A stretch of DNA of 64,000 nt from Bicyclus anynana (Eukaryota; Arthropoda; Insecta; Lepidoptera; Nymphalidae). Where the stretch lies: assembly GCF_947172395.1 (NCBI RefSeq), contig NC_069100.1, forward strand, positions 9,824,109 to 9,888,108. The letters are read 5' to 3'. Shown here piece by piece: positions 45,485 to 56,993 of this stretch. Made by a program: the position numbers and the translations under genes. Position 1 is the stretch's first letter. The number at the start of each line of letters is the position of its first letter. Below the pieces are notes generated by a model, which did not search any database, was not told where the DNA came from, and saw only the letters and a list, made by a program, of their open reading frames with translations.

Positions 45485-45835
45485 ATATTAGTTTAGATTA
45501 GTTAAATAAAGCGAATTTTGTAGTTTCTGTAGTTAGTAATTATATGTACCTGCCTAACAATAATATTATTTTAGGCTGTTTAATTTAATACTTATCTTCA
45601 TGGCGTCTAAGACAATCACTTAAAATTCTAATTCATAATATTTTATACAAATAAACTTTTAAAAGCTTTTTTGAATAGTTAAGTGTAGTATTGACTGGAC
45701 CATCCATTTGGCATGTTTTATATAAATAGATTAACTGTATGTGTGTTTAAAAGTTCACTGTACCTACTTAGCATAGATATTTGTCTGTCCTATTTCCGTC
45801 TGTCTGTCTGTTATGTCTGTCTTATCAACATATAA
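45485..45835. other. Unassigned AT-rich DNA
   Basis: Contains a TCTGTCTGTCTG tract at about 45796. No gene. Confidence 0.45.
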
Positions 45836-45844
45836 TTTTTTTTT

Positions 45845-46165
45845 GTGATTGTGTAAGTGCCGTTGGCTTCTTATTGGTCTCAGCGGCGTCACCGGGGGTT
45901 TGAGTTAGCGCAGAAGTATCAGTTGATGGAGCCCGAAGGCAGAAGAGAAGGGCGGATCTCTAAGGGCGTCTCTGAGACTCGGACCTTGGCTTAGAGGGCG
46001 TTTTTGCCTGATTGTATCAGTCAGCGTACCCCGAGAATCCGTGGACTTAAAAACCCACGTTCGGGTGACGTCAGATATCGGGAACTACGTCTTCGCCGGC
46101 GAAGACGCCGTGTAACTTTGTGTTTGTGTTGCCTGGAAAGCGTTGTCGATCATTATGTCATCGTC
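45845..46165 (+). repeat. GC-rich dispersed repeat G, copy 2
   Basis: Same order of tracts as 33786 (GTAAGTGCCGTTGGCT, GCGTCACCGGGGGTTTG, CTCTAAGGGCGTCTC, GTACCCCGAGAATCC), extended to the right by a perfect 20-bp palindrome CGTCTTCGCCGGCGAAGACG at 46088-46107. Confidence 0.75.
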
Positions 46166-46249
46166 AGGATCGTTTAAGGACGTTTTTCGGGCGATCTACA
46201 ATCGGCGTATTAATCGGAGTTGTAGTTGCAAGCCTCAACCATTTTTTTT

Positions 46250-46516
46250 TTAAATATACTTAAACAATACACATCACTATCTAAGCCCCAAAGTAAGCAT
46301 ACAGAGTAGCTTGTGTTATGGGTACTAAGACTGTTGAAATTATAATATTCATATACATTTATATACTACATATAAATACTTATATAATGTATAAATACAC
46401 ACAGACAGTGGAAAACACCTATGCTCATCACACAAATATTTTCCAGTTGTGGGAATCGAACCCACGACCGTGGATGCAGAAAGCAGGGTCACTACCCACT
46501 GCGCCACGCGGCCGGC
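46250..46516 (-). mobile_element. SINE family C, full length
   Basis: tRNA-like head at right (reverse complement of GGCCGCGTGGCGCAGTGGGT, with B box GGGTTCGATTCCCACA), then the CTGGAAAATATTTGTGTGAT body, AT-rich middle, and the CTTACTTTGGGGCTTAGATA 3' end at left. Confidence 0.82.
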
Positions 46517-46519
46517 AAA

Positions 46520-46940
46520 GCCGTTAGTAAACTAACCATTAGTTAGTTGGGGTGGGTGGCGGCTCTCTCAAAATAAATTTTGAAGAGCTGTTTCATATGT
46601 TGGACTATTGTGGGGAGATCTAAGTTTCTATGTACGTTATTGCATACAAACAACGGAGCTCCCGAGCCTGAGGCATGAATCGGTTCTGCAAAATTAACAT
46701 TAGGACCCTTGAACTTTCAATTTACACAATGTATACCATGAACTTTGTGCTCTCATTAGTAATGACCAATGATAGCACAAAGTTCATGGTACACATAGTG
46801 CTATAAGGAAAAGGGATGGAACTTCTGAGGGTAACAAATCTGCTACCAGAAGATCATTGTCCCTCAAACTAATAGGTAACTCCTGGAATTGTTATAGGTT
46901 AAAACTACATCGTTCGTAAATGTTATCCTATGCTTCAGAT
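46520..46940. other. Unassigned DNA with a 17-bp-arm hairpin
   Basis: Hairpin arms 46735-46751 and 46774-46790. No gene seen. Confidence 0.5.
46735..46790. repeat. 17-bp-arm perfect inverted repeat
   Basis: ACCATGAACTTTGTGCT / AGCACAAAGTTCATGGT around a 22-nt spacer. Partial complementarity extends on both sides (TGTAT/ACACA). Confidence 0.9.
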
Positions 46941-46944
46941 CATA

Positions 46945-47206
46945 CGTGATATGACCTTTGCTTTCGATACGGAGGGCGTAAGTTCGATCCGGGGCACCTC
47001 CAACTTCTCAGTGGCGTGCATTTTAAGAAATTAAATATCCTATCTCAAACGGTAAAGGAAAACCATCGTTAGGAAACCTGAAAATTTTCCTAATCTCTAC
47101 GCGTGTGAAGTATGCCAATTGGCCATGTTGGACTAAGGCCTAACCCTTCTCATTCTGAGAGAACTTGTGTTCAACAGTGAGCCGATTCTGTGTTGTTAAT
47201 GTTGAA
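46945..47206 (+). mobile_element. SINE family B, divergent
   Basis: GTGATATGACCTTTGCTTTCG head, GGGGCACCTCCAACTTCTCA, standard body, ends GTGAGCCGATTCTGTGTTG. Confidence 0.85.
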
Positions 47207-47209
47207 GGG

Positions 47210-49100
47210 GGAACCCTTACATACCCCTGATTACAACATACCTATACCTAACCCTGAAATTAGTACAAACCATAAACAGTAGTCTCTTGCAACAGAAGGC
47301 ACTTCAAATTATAATAATTAAAAAATGTAGAAACCAAAGAAACCTACACTTACAATCTCACACAGTCAGATAAAACAACAACACCGCAATAAATCTAACC
47401 CTAATAGATCGTAGAAGATATCGACTAGATAACTTACAACAAAAGCTGAGATACCACTGTTATTCGGCGAGCAAGGTCGGAGTGAAACATTAACTTACAA
47501 TTCCCACAACAATCTTGTCTGCAATGCAAGATGGGTTGTACAGCGACTGAATAGTTTTGATACTTGAAATTATCAACAAATACGTGGGTATTGCGATTTC
47601 ATAGAGTTGATAACTAACTTTATTTAGAAATGCAAACAGCATTCTATTTATATCGATGTGTTTTAATGGGTACTAAAAAACCTAAAATCATATTTATTAT
47701 TTTACCAGATTATCTTGCAGTATTATTAAATGTATGTGCATGTATTTGTAATATAAATTAATAAATTCAATGGGTCTTTTTCTTGAAATGTAGTAGAAAC
47801 ACTTAAACGTGACGTCTTTTAAGAATAGATTTTTTAGTTTTTGCCCAATTAAGTACGTAAAAAAGGTTGTCTAATAAGTTGTTTTTTTTTAATTCAAATT
47901 ATGCAATCGCGACCAACAACTGATTGTATAATTTTTAAGAATCTTTTATTTTACTTGTCCTTTTAACATAGTAGTAATCCACCCATAGGATATTTAATTG
48001 AACTATTTCTTTTAAGCTTGAGAAAAATACATGCTTTTTAAATTTTTCATATTTTTTTCATACTGCCCTAGCTTGTCTCTAAATTGTTTGTAATGAAATG
48101 TTTTACATATATTTTTTAATTATAATATTTCGTTCAAGTATCAAAACTCGCCCATCCATTCGGTGAACAATCAAGTTACGTCACGATCGCGTTCACAGTT
48201 TACGAGATTACGCCACATCTGGCCGCAGGGCGCTACATGCGGCCGCTCTGTGACCAGTGACCACACATCGAGGTGTTGGCAATGTTGTAAACTTATTAAA
48301 GGTAATAATAGAGCCATGTGAGAAAACTTAATCCAGGAAGTGCTAGTCGACGGTAGTTCTACTAAGTTTGTTTTTGAAAATATATTTATTTTTAAATAAT
48401 AATATTTTTTTTAGGTAGGTATTAATTAATTTTTGTGCGTCTGTTTGCCCGGACAAGTTTTTTTAACGGCTAGACGATTTTTCTAATACTTTCCGCTCAT
48501 TACCAGTTCAGCTTCGCGAATCATCAAACTTTCAGTTTTATAAAATGACGATGTCTGGCCGGCGCTGCAGCACGGGCTGACGAATTAGAAAAAAATAGAT
48601 TAACACAGGCGAGGCGATTTAGTCTATAGTAAAATAGCGATGCATTAGTAGAGGTTGTTGGAGATTTAGTAATTCATAGATTCAAAAACTAAAATAGGGA
48701 GCATTGCAAAGATAAGGCAACAAATTTTTCGGGCAGCTTTATATATAGGATATGCTGTACCTTATTTTTCCGGGGAAAAAAATCCCTCCGAACTTCTTCA
48801 GGCAGGGCATGTCCTACTTGCGCGGACTAAAATACCCCTCCCTTGTAGAGTTGCAGTACTTACCGAAAACTATTTACTTTTGAACTTGGACAGCAATTTT
48901 TCTTTAAGGGTTTTTGTTAATAATTATGTTCAGGCGTTGTGTACTTAAGCTGAAATTGATTTATTGCAATACTAAATACGAAAGTCCACGACTTCATCCT
49001 CATGGTAACCATGAACCAAGACCTTTTATGATACTACATAAATATTCTAAATTCCTCCTAGCAGATAGTCTTGATGATAAGTGGAAAACTACCCTAACAA
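47210..49100. other. Unassigned, mostly AT-rich DNA
   Basis: No gene. A small fragment at about 48500 (ACCAGTTCAGCTTCGCGA) may be RTE-derived. The open frame at 48914-49174 has no motif. Confidence 0.45.
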
Positions 49101-49101
49101 C

Positions 49102-49147
49102 AGGGCGTAGCTTTATTAGCCGTATCAATGATACGGCACCCCCAATC
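49102..49147 (-). repeat. Dispersed repeat P end fragment
   Basis: GGCGTAGCTTTATTAGCCGTATCAATGATACGGCACCCCC is the reverse complement of the GGGGGTACCGTATCATTGATACG end of the copies at 29869 and 62655. Confidence 0.6.
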
Positions 49148-49399
49148 TTTTTTTTATTCTTTACAAGTTGGTAAATGATGTTGCAATCTAAGATGGAAGC
49201 AGGCTAACTTGTTAGGAGGAGGATGGAAATCCACACCCCTTTCGGTTTCTACATGACATCGTACTGAAACGCTAAATCAATTGGCGGTACATCTTTGTCG
49301 GTAGCGTGGTAACTGGCCACAGCCGAAGCCTCCCAGCCAGACCTGGACCAATTAAGTAAACCTCACTTGGCCCAGCCGGGGATCGAACCAGGACCTCCA
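49148..49399 (-). mobile_element. SINE family A, partial
   Basis: TTTATTCTTTACAAGTTGGTAAATGATG (small deletion) through the body to GGGGATCGAACCAGGACCTCC; the tRNA-like head is cut off where a Helitron begins. Confidence 0.88.
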
Positions 49400-49632
49400 T
49401 CACACTAATATTATAAAGGCAAAAGTTTGTGTGTAAGTGTGAAAGTCTGTAAGTATGTTTGTTCCTCTTTTACGCCGCGGCTACTGAAGCGATTTGGCTG
49501 AAATTTGGAATGGAAATAGATTTTACTCCGGATTAACACATAGGCTACTTTTCATCCCGGAATAATCCATGGTTCCCGCGGGATTTGTGTAAAACTGAAT
49601 TCCACGCGGATGAAGTCACGGGCGTCCGCTAG
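49400..49632 (+). mobile_element. Non-autonomous Helitron, complete
   Basis: TCACACTAATATTATAAAGG to GGGCGTCCGCTAG with A before and T after. Contains GCTGAAATTTGGAATGGAAATAG and a terminal hairpin (CACGCGGATGAAGTCACGGGCG). It interrupts the tRNA head of the preceding SINE A. Confidence 0.88.
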
Positions 49633-49654
49633 TTTATAATATTTCTGAGAAACG

Positions 49655-50040
49655 CTTTGAACCTAATTTCAAAGCCAAAGGTCCAAAGCTACCAAAACTT
49701 CATAGTTAGTCGAGGTTCTCAAAAACATTTACTTATTCGAGGTTACTCTACACCATTGATGAGTTCCTTAAAGATAAAGGCGCTTGGAGGCCATTGGATC
49801 AGCTTCCACCTTCACACAGGAAGTAAATCTATAAGAAATTGTAATATTGTCATCAAATTGTAAATTATAATAATGTATGATTTTTTTTAAAAAAGAGCAA
49901 CTGTTGAGGTTTTTGTCGGTTTCTTCTCAGCAGAGGCTGCCTTCCGAACCGGTGGTAGAATCTTTACAAATAGTCAACTGACGTGTCAAAAGTGCTTGTA
50001 AACTGAGCCTACTTTAAATACTTAAATGATTATTGAATTT
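49655..50040 (+). mobile_element. CR1-like LINE 3' end, copy 2
   Basis: Broken plus-strand frames still show KHLLIRGY and DEFLKDKGAWRPLDQLPPSHRK-like codons (compare the minus-strand copy at 12270). Then follow the CCGAACCGGTGGTAGAATC 3' UTR and GTGCTTGTAAACTGAGCCTAC terminus. Confidence 0.82.
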
Positions 50041-50044
50041 TTGT

Positions 50045-50640
50045 TTTTTTTTACTTATAGTAGAAAAGACACTTTTATAAAATTACGAAGTACAGCCATC
50101 GCAGAAGCTCTATATACATAGTTTTTTTGACATGTCATTATTTTTATTCCCCTACTGAACTTATTGATACTTTTTGTCATAGACAATCCAACGAAATTTC
50201 CCACACAATCTACGAAGAAAAAAATAAATAAAAAACAAAGAAGCCCCAATGACAGTAACGACCAGGACATCGAACCCGCACTAAGCCGACCGAAACGATT
50301 GACATTTTAACAATCGGAATCGATATAATTTAAAAACATACTTGAAAGTACCATAATACTTTCATTTTCTGACTAAAAAATAGGATACTGCTGTAGACTT
50401 GAATTTTCAATAATTATCTATTTTTATTAATTTTAGGTATGAATTATTAATACTATTTTAAAAAAGATTTGCATTTGTACTCGATCTCGATTGTATTTAT
50501 AATTGCAAGATATGAGTTGAACCGTATCGTTGAGCATGCGTGGACTCTACCGGTGTAAGGTACTCGAATAGAAGTATGCTCTACCTATTTTTTTTCTAAA
50601 CTTAACAAATATAATAAAGAATAAATAGTTATCGTAAACG
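50045..50640. other. Unassigned AT-rich DNA
   Basis: A hydrophobic minus-strand frame (50270-50055) is present but has no supporting motif or splice context. Confidence 0.45.
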
Positions 50641-50649
50641 TAATATACT

Positions 50650-50765
50650 ACAAATCATCATGCCCGTTTGAACAGCGTTGTGGTTTTGAGCCATAAATAC
50701 CCTCTCCTTTAAGGAGAAAATGTTGCTCTTTGATGGGTATTCTAATAAACCGCTGGCCTATTCAC
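50650..50765 (+). repeat. Dispersed repeat Q, copy 1
   Basis: AGCGTTGTGGTTTTGAGCCATA, then CCTCTCCTTTAAGGAGA, matches 53329-53440 in opposite orientation. The following GGCCTATTCACTATTTTG tract recurs at 59195. Confidence 0.6.
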
Positions 50766-50769
50766 TATT

Positions 50770-51860
50770 TTGATCTTTAATATCAACCTATTAAAATAAT
50801 CAAACATACATCAAATCAATTAACTAAATGTCATTTACCTACTGTGTGACAACTGACATCCACTAGTAAGCAACGGATGACATTTTAGATAGACTCTCCC
50901 TCTCTCTCTATCTCAATTACGTAGAGTCAACTAGCATACATCAAAGATAATTAATTAGCCTGCTGATAATAAGTACTAATAAAATAATATGATATGATAA
51001 TTGACACAAATGGTTAAGATAACCACAGAACATAATAAAAAACGCTGAAGCTGGCGCTTAAGCGTTACTTACTGCGAAGATAATCTTATATGGAAAACCG
51101 TTGCTCATAACGTATGTACTCGGTAGCAATGATCATTTTATAATATAGATCGGTTACGTCCCTACAAAATCACCGCAAAAAATGATCCGAATAATAGGCT
51201 ACACCACTGAGCAAACACTTGCACAATTTTGTCTTTTATTCCGTTACATATTTATGTATATAATGTATATTTGGTTGTACACTTCAAAAACACACCACAC
51301 GACATTGTAGACGATATTTAGATATTATTTGTTTAAATAACTTTCGTTGTTGACCACAACTAACATTGAGCTATGTATAAATTTCCTCTTTTGAGTGCCT
51401 CATTTTTCATGCGCTAGTAACAACAGTATTTAATGTCATTGCTGGGTAGCCTGACTTTGCAGGTTAGATACTTTATAAAAATAAAAATTTAAATATAGAA
51501 TTTATATAAACTCATCTAGAGGTACTAACATCTCCAGCTAGTTTTTATAGTGCGTAAATAGGAGAGAAAAAAAAATAGAAAAAGTAAAGAGTTCATCGTA
51601 GTTTTTAAATAACTAAGCTATTTTTAAGAACATGAGCAAGTGGCAGAAAAATATTAATAAACATTAGGTACTAAGTTAACATAGAGCAGACTTTTGTTCC
51701 GTTATGCATCACCTAAGACTTACTAAATGCGTCACACATGCGCGACTACAACAGGTGGGCACGCACACATGCGCACACGGCTATACAGGTTGATAATATA
51801 ATGGGGATGATGACTAGGTTTGAATATATTGATTTTTATGATACATTCGGGTAAATAGGG
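50770..51860. other. Unassigned AT-rich DNA
   Basis: A short (CT)n run at about 50898. No gene. Confidence 0.45.
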
Positions 51861-51866
51861 TCAATG

Positions 51867-52315
51867 TTAACTAATTTATACATAAAAAGCAAAGATTGTC
51901 TGGATATTTGCAAAATAAATGAGATTATAAAATTTCAAAAACTACTATATTTTTTTTATCATAATTAGATGAAAATTCATACAGTTTTAGCTTCCTTACA
52001 TTAAATGTGACATTTTTAAATATATGAACTATAAAGATAAACGCACAAATAACAAAGATATTAGTAATTTTGTTTGAACGCGCATACAAATCTAACGATC
52101 ATTACATTGCCTATGACGTCATTTTTTCGAGCCATTTTGTATGGGACGTTTTTCAGGGATCCGCGGCAGCGCCGCAAATCTGATCCTTTAAATCCCTGTA
52201 GCTCCGAAAGTAATGATCGCAGATACCCTGTTCCTTTTACAAAATTGCTTTACTATTAGTATACTCTTAATTTATATACAATTTAAAAAACTGTCATCAT
52301 CCCTATTCTATGTTC
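51867..52315. repeat. Unclassified ~450-bp dispersed repeat, copy 2
   Basis: Collinear with 18937-19410 over nearly the whole length, with scattered substitutions and small indels. Confidence 0.8.
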
Positions 52316-52319
52316 AAAA

Positions 52320-52985
52320 TTAATATTTTCCGTTGAATAAAGTGGTTCCTACTGTGGCGATCACAGATCTATGTTATATATTTTTCTTTATAAATATGTA
52401 AAACAAGACATATATATAAATAAATAAAATTTATTATCAAAATTTGCCTGAATGTAATATTACAGCTGATGTCACAAATTATCAAAAATGTGTTAGGCAT
52501 GTTACAGTAACCATAACTTCTTTTTTATGTAGGTTTTGATAAAAATGCAAAACATAAAATATCAATAAGTACTTCAAAAAAATTTAAAATAATAATTTAT
52601 TGTTAAATTAATATCGATATTTGCAATTTCAATTTCAAAACCAACTATTTAAAACAGAAAAAAAATACAGCCGAACGTAGAACCTCCTCCTTTTTGGAAG
52701 TCGGTTAAAAAATATAATTTCATTTATTTATACTTTACAGATTAATTTTAGAACATACTGTATTTCTTATCACTTAGTTACCTTAACATGTACATAATCT
52801 ACAACTTTGTTATTACACTTCAAAACACTCTTATTGTACTGATTATAACGTTGAATTTTAACTAACTCTAATAAAATCTAAATTTGTACAGACGGCCACA
52901 TAAACCAACATAACTTTGCCTTCTTCGTCCCTCTTTCTGAAACAATCTTGTATGGAACTGGGGTCGATGCATTATAGTCCATAGG
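52320..52985. other. Unassigned AT-rich DNA; transposon-like end at 52670
   Basis: CCTCCTCCTTTTTGGAAGTCGGTTAAAA at about 52681 looks like a widespread lepidopteran transposon terminus; class not determined. Confidence 0.4.
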
Positions 52986-52989
52986 TCAA

Positions 52990-53180
52990 CGTTAATTGGT
53001 GGTGCATATGTTCCGATTTTGAACGCAGAATGGTTTTTCGTATTTAGAATTACGTCGGCGCCATTTCGAACGGACGTTTGGAGTTTGGTTTTGTTTTTAA
53101 ATATTTTTTTTTAAATTCAGTGCTGTTTTGGAGGAAACGCTTTTAGTGTTGTGATATTTGTTTGATGTAAGTCTTACGTA
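52990..53180 (+). promoter_or_regulatory. Possible promoter / non-coding first exon
   Basis: A locally GC- and CpG-richer island with GTCGGCGCCATTTCG at about 53055 sits in AT-rich DNA. It ends in a GATGTAAGT donor-like site at about 53163-53171. It resembles a 5' UTR exon and could splice to the acceptor at 60318, about 7 kb downstream. The link is inference; no start codon or protein supports it. Confidence 0.25.
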
Positions 53181-53328
53181 ACTTTGTTTTTGTTGAATAC
53201 TTATTCATGCTGTATGTATCTAGAATGAAGAATTTACATAAGTAAATAAATACGTAATAAATTAAAAAGTTTGAATGGTAGGTACTACTTAGTACCTACC
53301 GCTCGCTGTGTCACTGCGTTTGATGGTA

Positions 53329-53440
53329 GGTCATCATCATTATCAACCATACCTAACGACACACTACAGGGCCAGACCTCCCTCCTTAAAGGAGAAAGGA
53401 TATGGTGCTAAAACCCACAACGCTACAATGTTTCTAAAAC
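53329..53440 (-). repeat. Dispersed repeat Q, copy 2
   Basis: TCATCATCATTATCAACCAT end followed by GGGCCAGACCTCCCTCCTTAAAGGAG and GCTAAAACCCACAACGC. Confidence 0.6.
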
Positions 53441-53739
53441 AACTATTATCAGATGTCAACTTAATGACCAGGAACCTCAGACCAATTACCTTAGGACCTG
53501 CCTAACTAGACGTTACCCCTCTGTCAAAGTGTATGATTACGATCTAACGTGTTTATATAAACTGTTTCTATAAAATTGATGTTTCATTGTTGTGATCGTT
53601 TTCGTCGTGTAAAGAGCTCCCTAAAAATACCGGTTTGCGTAGTTGCGTGGCATAAAAAACGACAACAAAATATATCGATATTGATTATTGTTAAAAGTTT
53701 AAGATTTTTGATAAAACTTAATTTAAAAATCATGTACTT

Positions 53740-53823
53740 TTTACCCGACTGCAAGAACGGTTATGTTTTTCGCGCGTATCTTGTATGTATGTATGTATGT
53801 ATGTATGAATGTATGTATGTATG

Positions 53824-53858
<35 letters not shown>

Positions 53859-53950
53859 TATTCTTTATTACCTCATATCATCCAAACCGCTGGACGGATT
53901 TACGTAATTAAGATATCATTAGATTTGTCTTAATAACCCAAGTATTCTTA
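53740..53950 (+). mobile_element. Transposon-like repeat with TGTA array
   Basis: TTTTTACCCGACTGCAAGAA, TATGTTTTTCGCGCGTATCT and CAAACCGCTGGACGGATTT flank a (TGTA)n array. Confidence 0.5.
53783..53856. repeat. (TGTA)n microsatellite
   Basis: About 18 tetranucleotide units with two interruptions (ATGAATG and ATATATG). Confidence 0.95.
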
Positions 53951-53959
53951 GATAGGTGA

Positions 53960-54270
53960 AATTTAAAAAAAAACAACAAGACGACTGTGAGACGCTATAG
54001 ACTCGAGGTGAAAATTTTTTTTTTTTTTTTTTTAATATTTTAACATGGGCGAGGTGAAAAAAATTTTTTTTAATATTGTATCAAAATCAAGGGCTTTTTG
54101 TGAGGAATTCAAAATGGTATATCGTAGCCATGTTAAAAAAACTATAATTAGAAAAACGTTATTTATTAATTGTCTATACAAAATACGCGAGGCGGATGAC
54201 TATAAGGTGCGAGGTTTATGAAGTGAAGTTATATAACACCTAAAATATACTAAACTAAATATATTGATTA
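53960..54270. other. Unassigned; poly(T) tract
   Basis: A T19-21 run at about 54016. Otherwise unrecognised. Confidence 0.5.
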
Positions 54271-54273
54271 TAA

Positions 54274-54320
54274 AAATCGGACAAGTGCGAGTCAGATTCG
54301 CCCACCGAGGGTTAGGGTCC
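54274..54320 (+). mobile_element. Transposon-like end
   Basis: ATCGGACAAGTGCGAGTCAG then TCGCCCACCGAGGGTTAGGG, a widespread lepidopteran repeat motif; class not determined. Confidence 0.45.
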
Positions 54321-54451
54321 CACCGTAGATCTTTTTGAATATTTACTTAACCTCGGTTGGACGTAGGTATACATTATCGTACTTTGTAACATGTAACCAA
54401 CAAATAAATCCGAAATTCACCATCTATCGTAACTAAAAAGGTGTGAATTAA

Positions 54452-54670
54452 ATAAATTAATTAAACAAATAAAAAAACCCGACTGCATAAATTATACAAA
54501 AACTGAAAAGAAAAAAACTAGCTCAGTCCAGAAGTGTAGAAAGCAATTAGAAAACAGTCGGGACCTGTAAAAAATTGTAGACGAAAATCATTCTATTGAA
54601 TATAATTTTCTTTTCAGTTTTTGTATAATTTATGCAGTCGGGTTTTTTTATTTGTTTAATTAATTTATTA
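54452..54670. mobile_element. MITE with ~57-bp terminal inverted repeats
   Basis: The left arm TTAATTAAACAAATAAAAAA then CCCGACTGCATAAATTATAC and AAAAACTGAAAAG is mirrored at the right (CTTTTCAGTTTTTGTATAAT ... ATTTGTTTAATTAA). About 218 bp with a ~100-bp non-coding core. Confidence 0.88.
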
Positions 54671-54674
54671 TATT

Positions 54675-55265
54675 TTCCAAACGTCCAAAACGAGGCACAA
54701 TTACCACTGATCACTTTAATATAAGTATATTTTTATATAGTCATATTAATTGGGCGGATAATTGTGCCTCTGAGTATACTTGCCCCTCCTAGCTCGTGGA
54801 CTTGGATGGGTGACCAAATTCTAAATCTGCTAAACCATCGCAATCGTGGAACGGTCCACGACAATAACCAATTGTTTCATTTCATTAAAATTAATTGTTC
54901 TAAATAACTTTACTCTGAATAATTGTATGCACAAGTGTTAAGTGCTGGATCGTTAATAAAAAAAACAATGAAATACAAAATGGCGCCAAGGTCATGTACA
55001 TGTTATTCTGTTTTACGATGAAATGAAAATAATACTATATTATTATGCATAAGACTAACAACCGGTCCCGGTTTCGCATGGGTACCGTTAATAAATTTTA
55101 TAGTAAGTACCTACAAAGAAAATACTAAAATGGTAAAAGACAGAATATGTTAAGATTGGGTATTTTCGACTCTCTTTTCGGGGTCTTAGTTATGAACCTG
55201 TTCATGTAACTCAAACAAAAGTAGTCTAAACTTATAGCCCTTGAGCCAGGAACAAAATTTTTCAT
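54675..55265. other. Unassigned DNA
   Basis: No gene or repeat identified with confidence. Confidence 0.45.
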
Positions 55266-55270
55266 GATCA

Positions 55271-55430
55271 ATATTTTTTTATTCGATGACAAATTAACCC
55301 TTGACTGCGATTTCACCTGTTTTTAAGTGATGATGCAGTCTAAGATGGAAGCAGGTTTATTCTACCTACCTTGACGGTTTATACTCATCATACCGGAATG
55401 CTAAACCCATGCCTACCACCAGACCTCCTT
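55271..55430 (-). mobile_element. SINE family A, divergent subfamily
   Basis: ATTCGATGACAAATTAACCC, then ACCTTGACGGTTTATACTCAT, the same variant body as at 19880. It meets a forward SINE A at 55431. Confidence 0.75.
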
Positions 55431-55755
55431 GACGGCCTCCGTGGCGCATGCGCGGTGGCCTTACAAGACGGAGGTCCTGGGTTCGATTCCCGGCTGGGCT
55501 GATTGAGGATTTCTTAATTGGTCCAAGTCTGACTGGTGGGAGGCTTCAGCCGCGGCTACCACCCTACCGGCAAAGACGTACCGCCAAGCGATTAAGCGTT
55601 CCGTTACGATGCCGTGTAGTAACCGAAAGGGGTGTGGATTTTCATCCTCCTCCGAACAAGTTAGCCCGCTTCCACCTTAGATTGCATCATCACTTACCAT
55701 CAGGTGAGATTGTAGTCACGGGCTACTTGTAAAGAATAAAATAATAATAAAAAAG
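55431..55755 (+). mobile_element. SINE family A, full length
   Basis: Head GACGGCCTCCGTGGCGCATG with B box GGGTTCGATTCCC, complete body, TTGTAAAGAATAAA tail running into (AATAAT). Confidence 0.93.
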
Positions 55756-55899
55756 ACCAGATCTAAGATCACTTAGAAAATATAATATCGTAAACTGATC
55801 TGCGATATTGAGAACAAAAACAGATGGTAGATGGCGCCAAAGAGGTCATCAAAATACCAGTTTTGCTGCCTACCAGAGAGACGAATATGGATTTCATGG

Positions 55900-56330
55900 A
55901 TTCATTATGCGGGTGCTGGGTCCTTCGTGTGGTATACTTCGCTTACACTCAGCCTGAGTAGGCAAGGAAGTGAGCAGGGAAGTAAGCAGGGCGAGAGTGT
56001 AATCACGATACTTCCCCTGCCATTGCCACTGCCACTCGCGCTGCCCGGCGCTCCTTCGATTGTCGGTTTTTCGTGTGCGAGACAAAGGACTGGTAGCGCG
56101 AGTGGCAGCGTGTGTTTACATTCAGCCCTCTCGCTCACTTGTCGCCTATCGTAAAAAAAATATTAATTACACTATCGCCGCAATAACTTCCACGTCAGCC
56201 ATGGTTGTGAATCGCCCGGTAAAGAAGTATGAGGGCCGAGTGTAAACAACACTCACTCGCGTCGACGCTGCCGCTGCAATATTTCTGGCAGCGCGAGTGG
56301 AAGCGGCTGAGTGTAAACGCGACAGCAGAC
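55900..56330. repeat. GC-rich repeat block with inverted CACTCGCGCTGCC/GGCAGCGCGAGTG motifs
   Basis: Motifs GCCACTCGCGCTGCC, GGTAGCGCGAGTGGCAGCG, GGCAGCGCGAGTGGAAGCG and TGAGTGTAAACGC occur in both orientations. The plus-strand open frame 55831-56154 and its minus counterparts (L/P/S-rich) are by-products of this repeat. Confidence 0.6.
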
Positions 56331-56344
56331 AGAAAAACTCCGAA

Positions 56345-56612
56345 TAGAGCCTTGGACTTGTGACCGATGGGTAATGTAGGGTTAGGAATTTTTGAGCCCG
56401 GACTGATACACTCAGGCTAAAACACCCTTCCCGAACGGCCCTGCCGAGGTCAGAGTCTCAAAGGAGACGCCCTTAGAGAGTCGTTCCGCCCATCTACTCT
56501 GCTTCTGCCTTCGGGTCCCATCAGGCGATGCTTTTGCGCTCGCCCAAACCCCCCGGTGACGCCGCTGAGGTCCCATAAGGAGCCTACGGCACTTACACAA
56601 TCAGAAAAAAAA
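56345..56612 (-). repeat. GC-rich dispersed repeat G, copy 3
   Basis: Reverse complement of the tracts at 33786 and 45845 (GGAGACGCCCTTAGAGAG, TGCCTTCGGGTCCCATC, CCCCCCGGTGACGCCGCTGAG, GGCACTTACACAATCAG). Confidence 0.78.
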
Positions 56613-56619
56613 GGAAATT

Positions 56620-56990
56620 TTTGGCAATCGATTAACACTCCCCTGCTGAATAAATAGGAAGCAATTTCGCGTAGAGCTTGTATTTAGATAATGTTATTTC
56701 ATACTCGCTTAGGTAAGTTACATTTATACTGACTTACTGAATACATCGAGCAAGAAAAGTGAAAAGTTATTACTTAGTTTTATAAGAGTCTGTAGTTGTG
56801 TTAACGTTAGCTATTTGTGACGATTTTATTATCATATACAAGTATCTTATTGTGATAATATAACAAACAAGATAAGATAGTGGCGGCTAACACAGCGCTG
56901 TAAGCAAGTATATTGCAATTTTTAATATAATTTAATGTTTAACTTAAAACTTCTAAAAAATGATATGAAATATCTTTCTTTCTATATGAA
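56620..56990. other. Unassigned AT-rich DNA
   Basis: No feature seen. Confidence 0.45.
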
Positions 56991-56993
56991 ATA

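Noticed and set aside
50055..50270. 71-residue hydrophobic minus-strand frame that might be a membrane peptide
   Set aside because: Hydrophobicity follows from A/T-rich codons; no splice sites, no context, no recognisable family.
53576..53911. 111-residue open frame
   Set aside because: The C-terminal half is translated TGTA microsatellite and the rest has no motif.
55831..56154. Overlapping 60-107-residue frames on both strands
   Set aside because: Low-complexity L/P/S frames created by a GC-rich repeat with inverted motifs; open in several frames at once.
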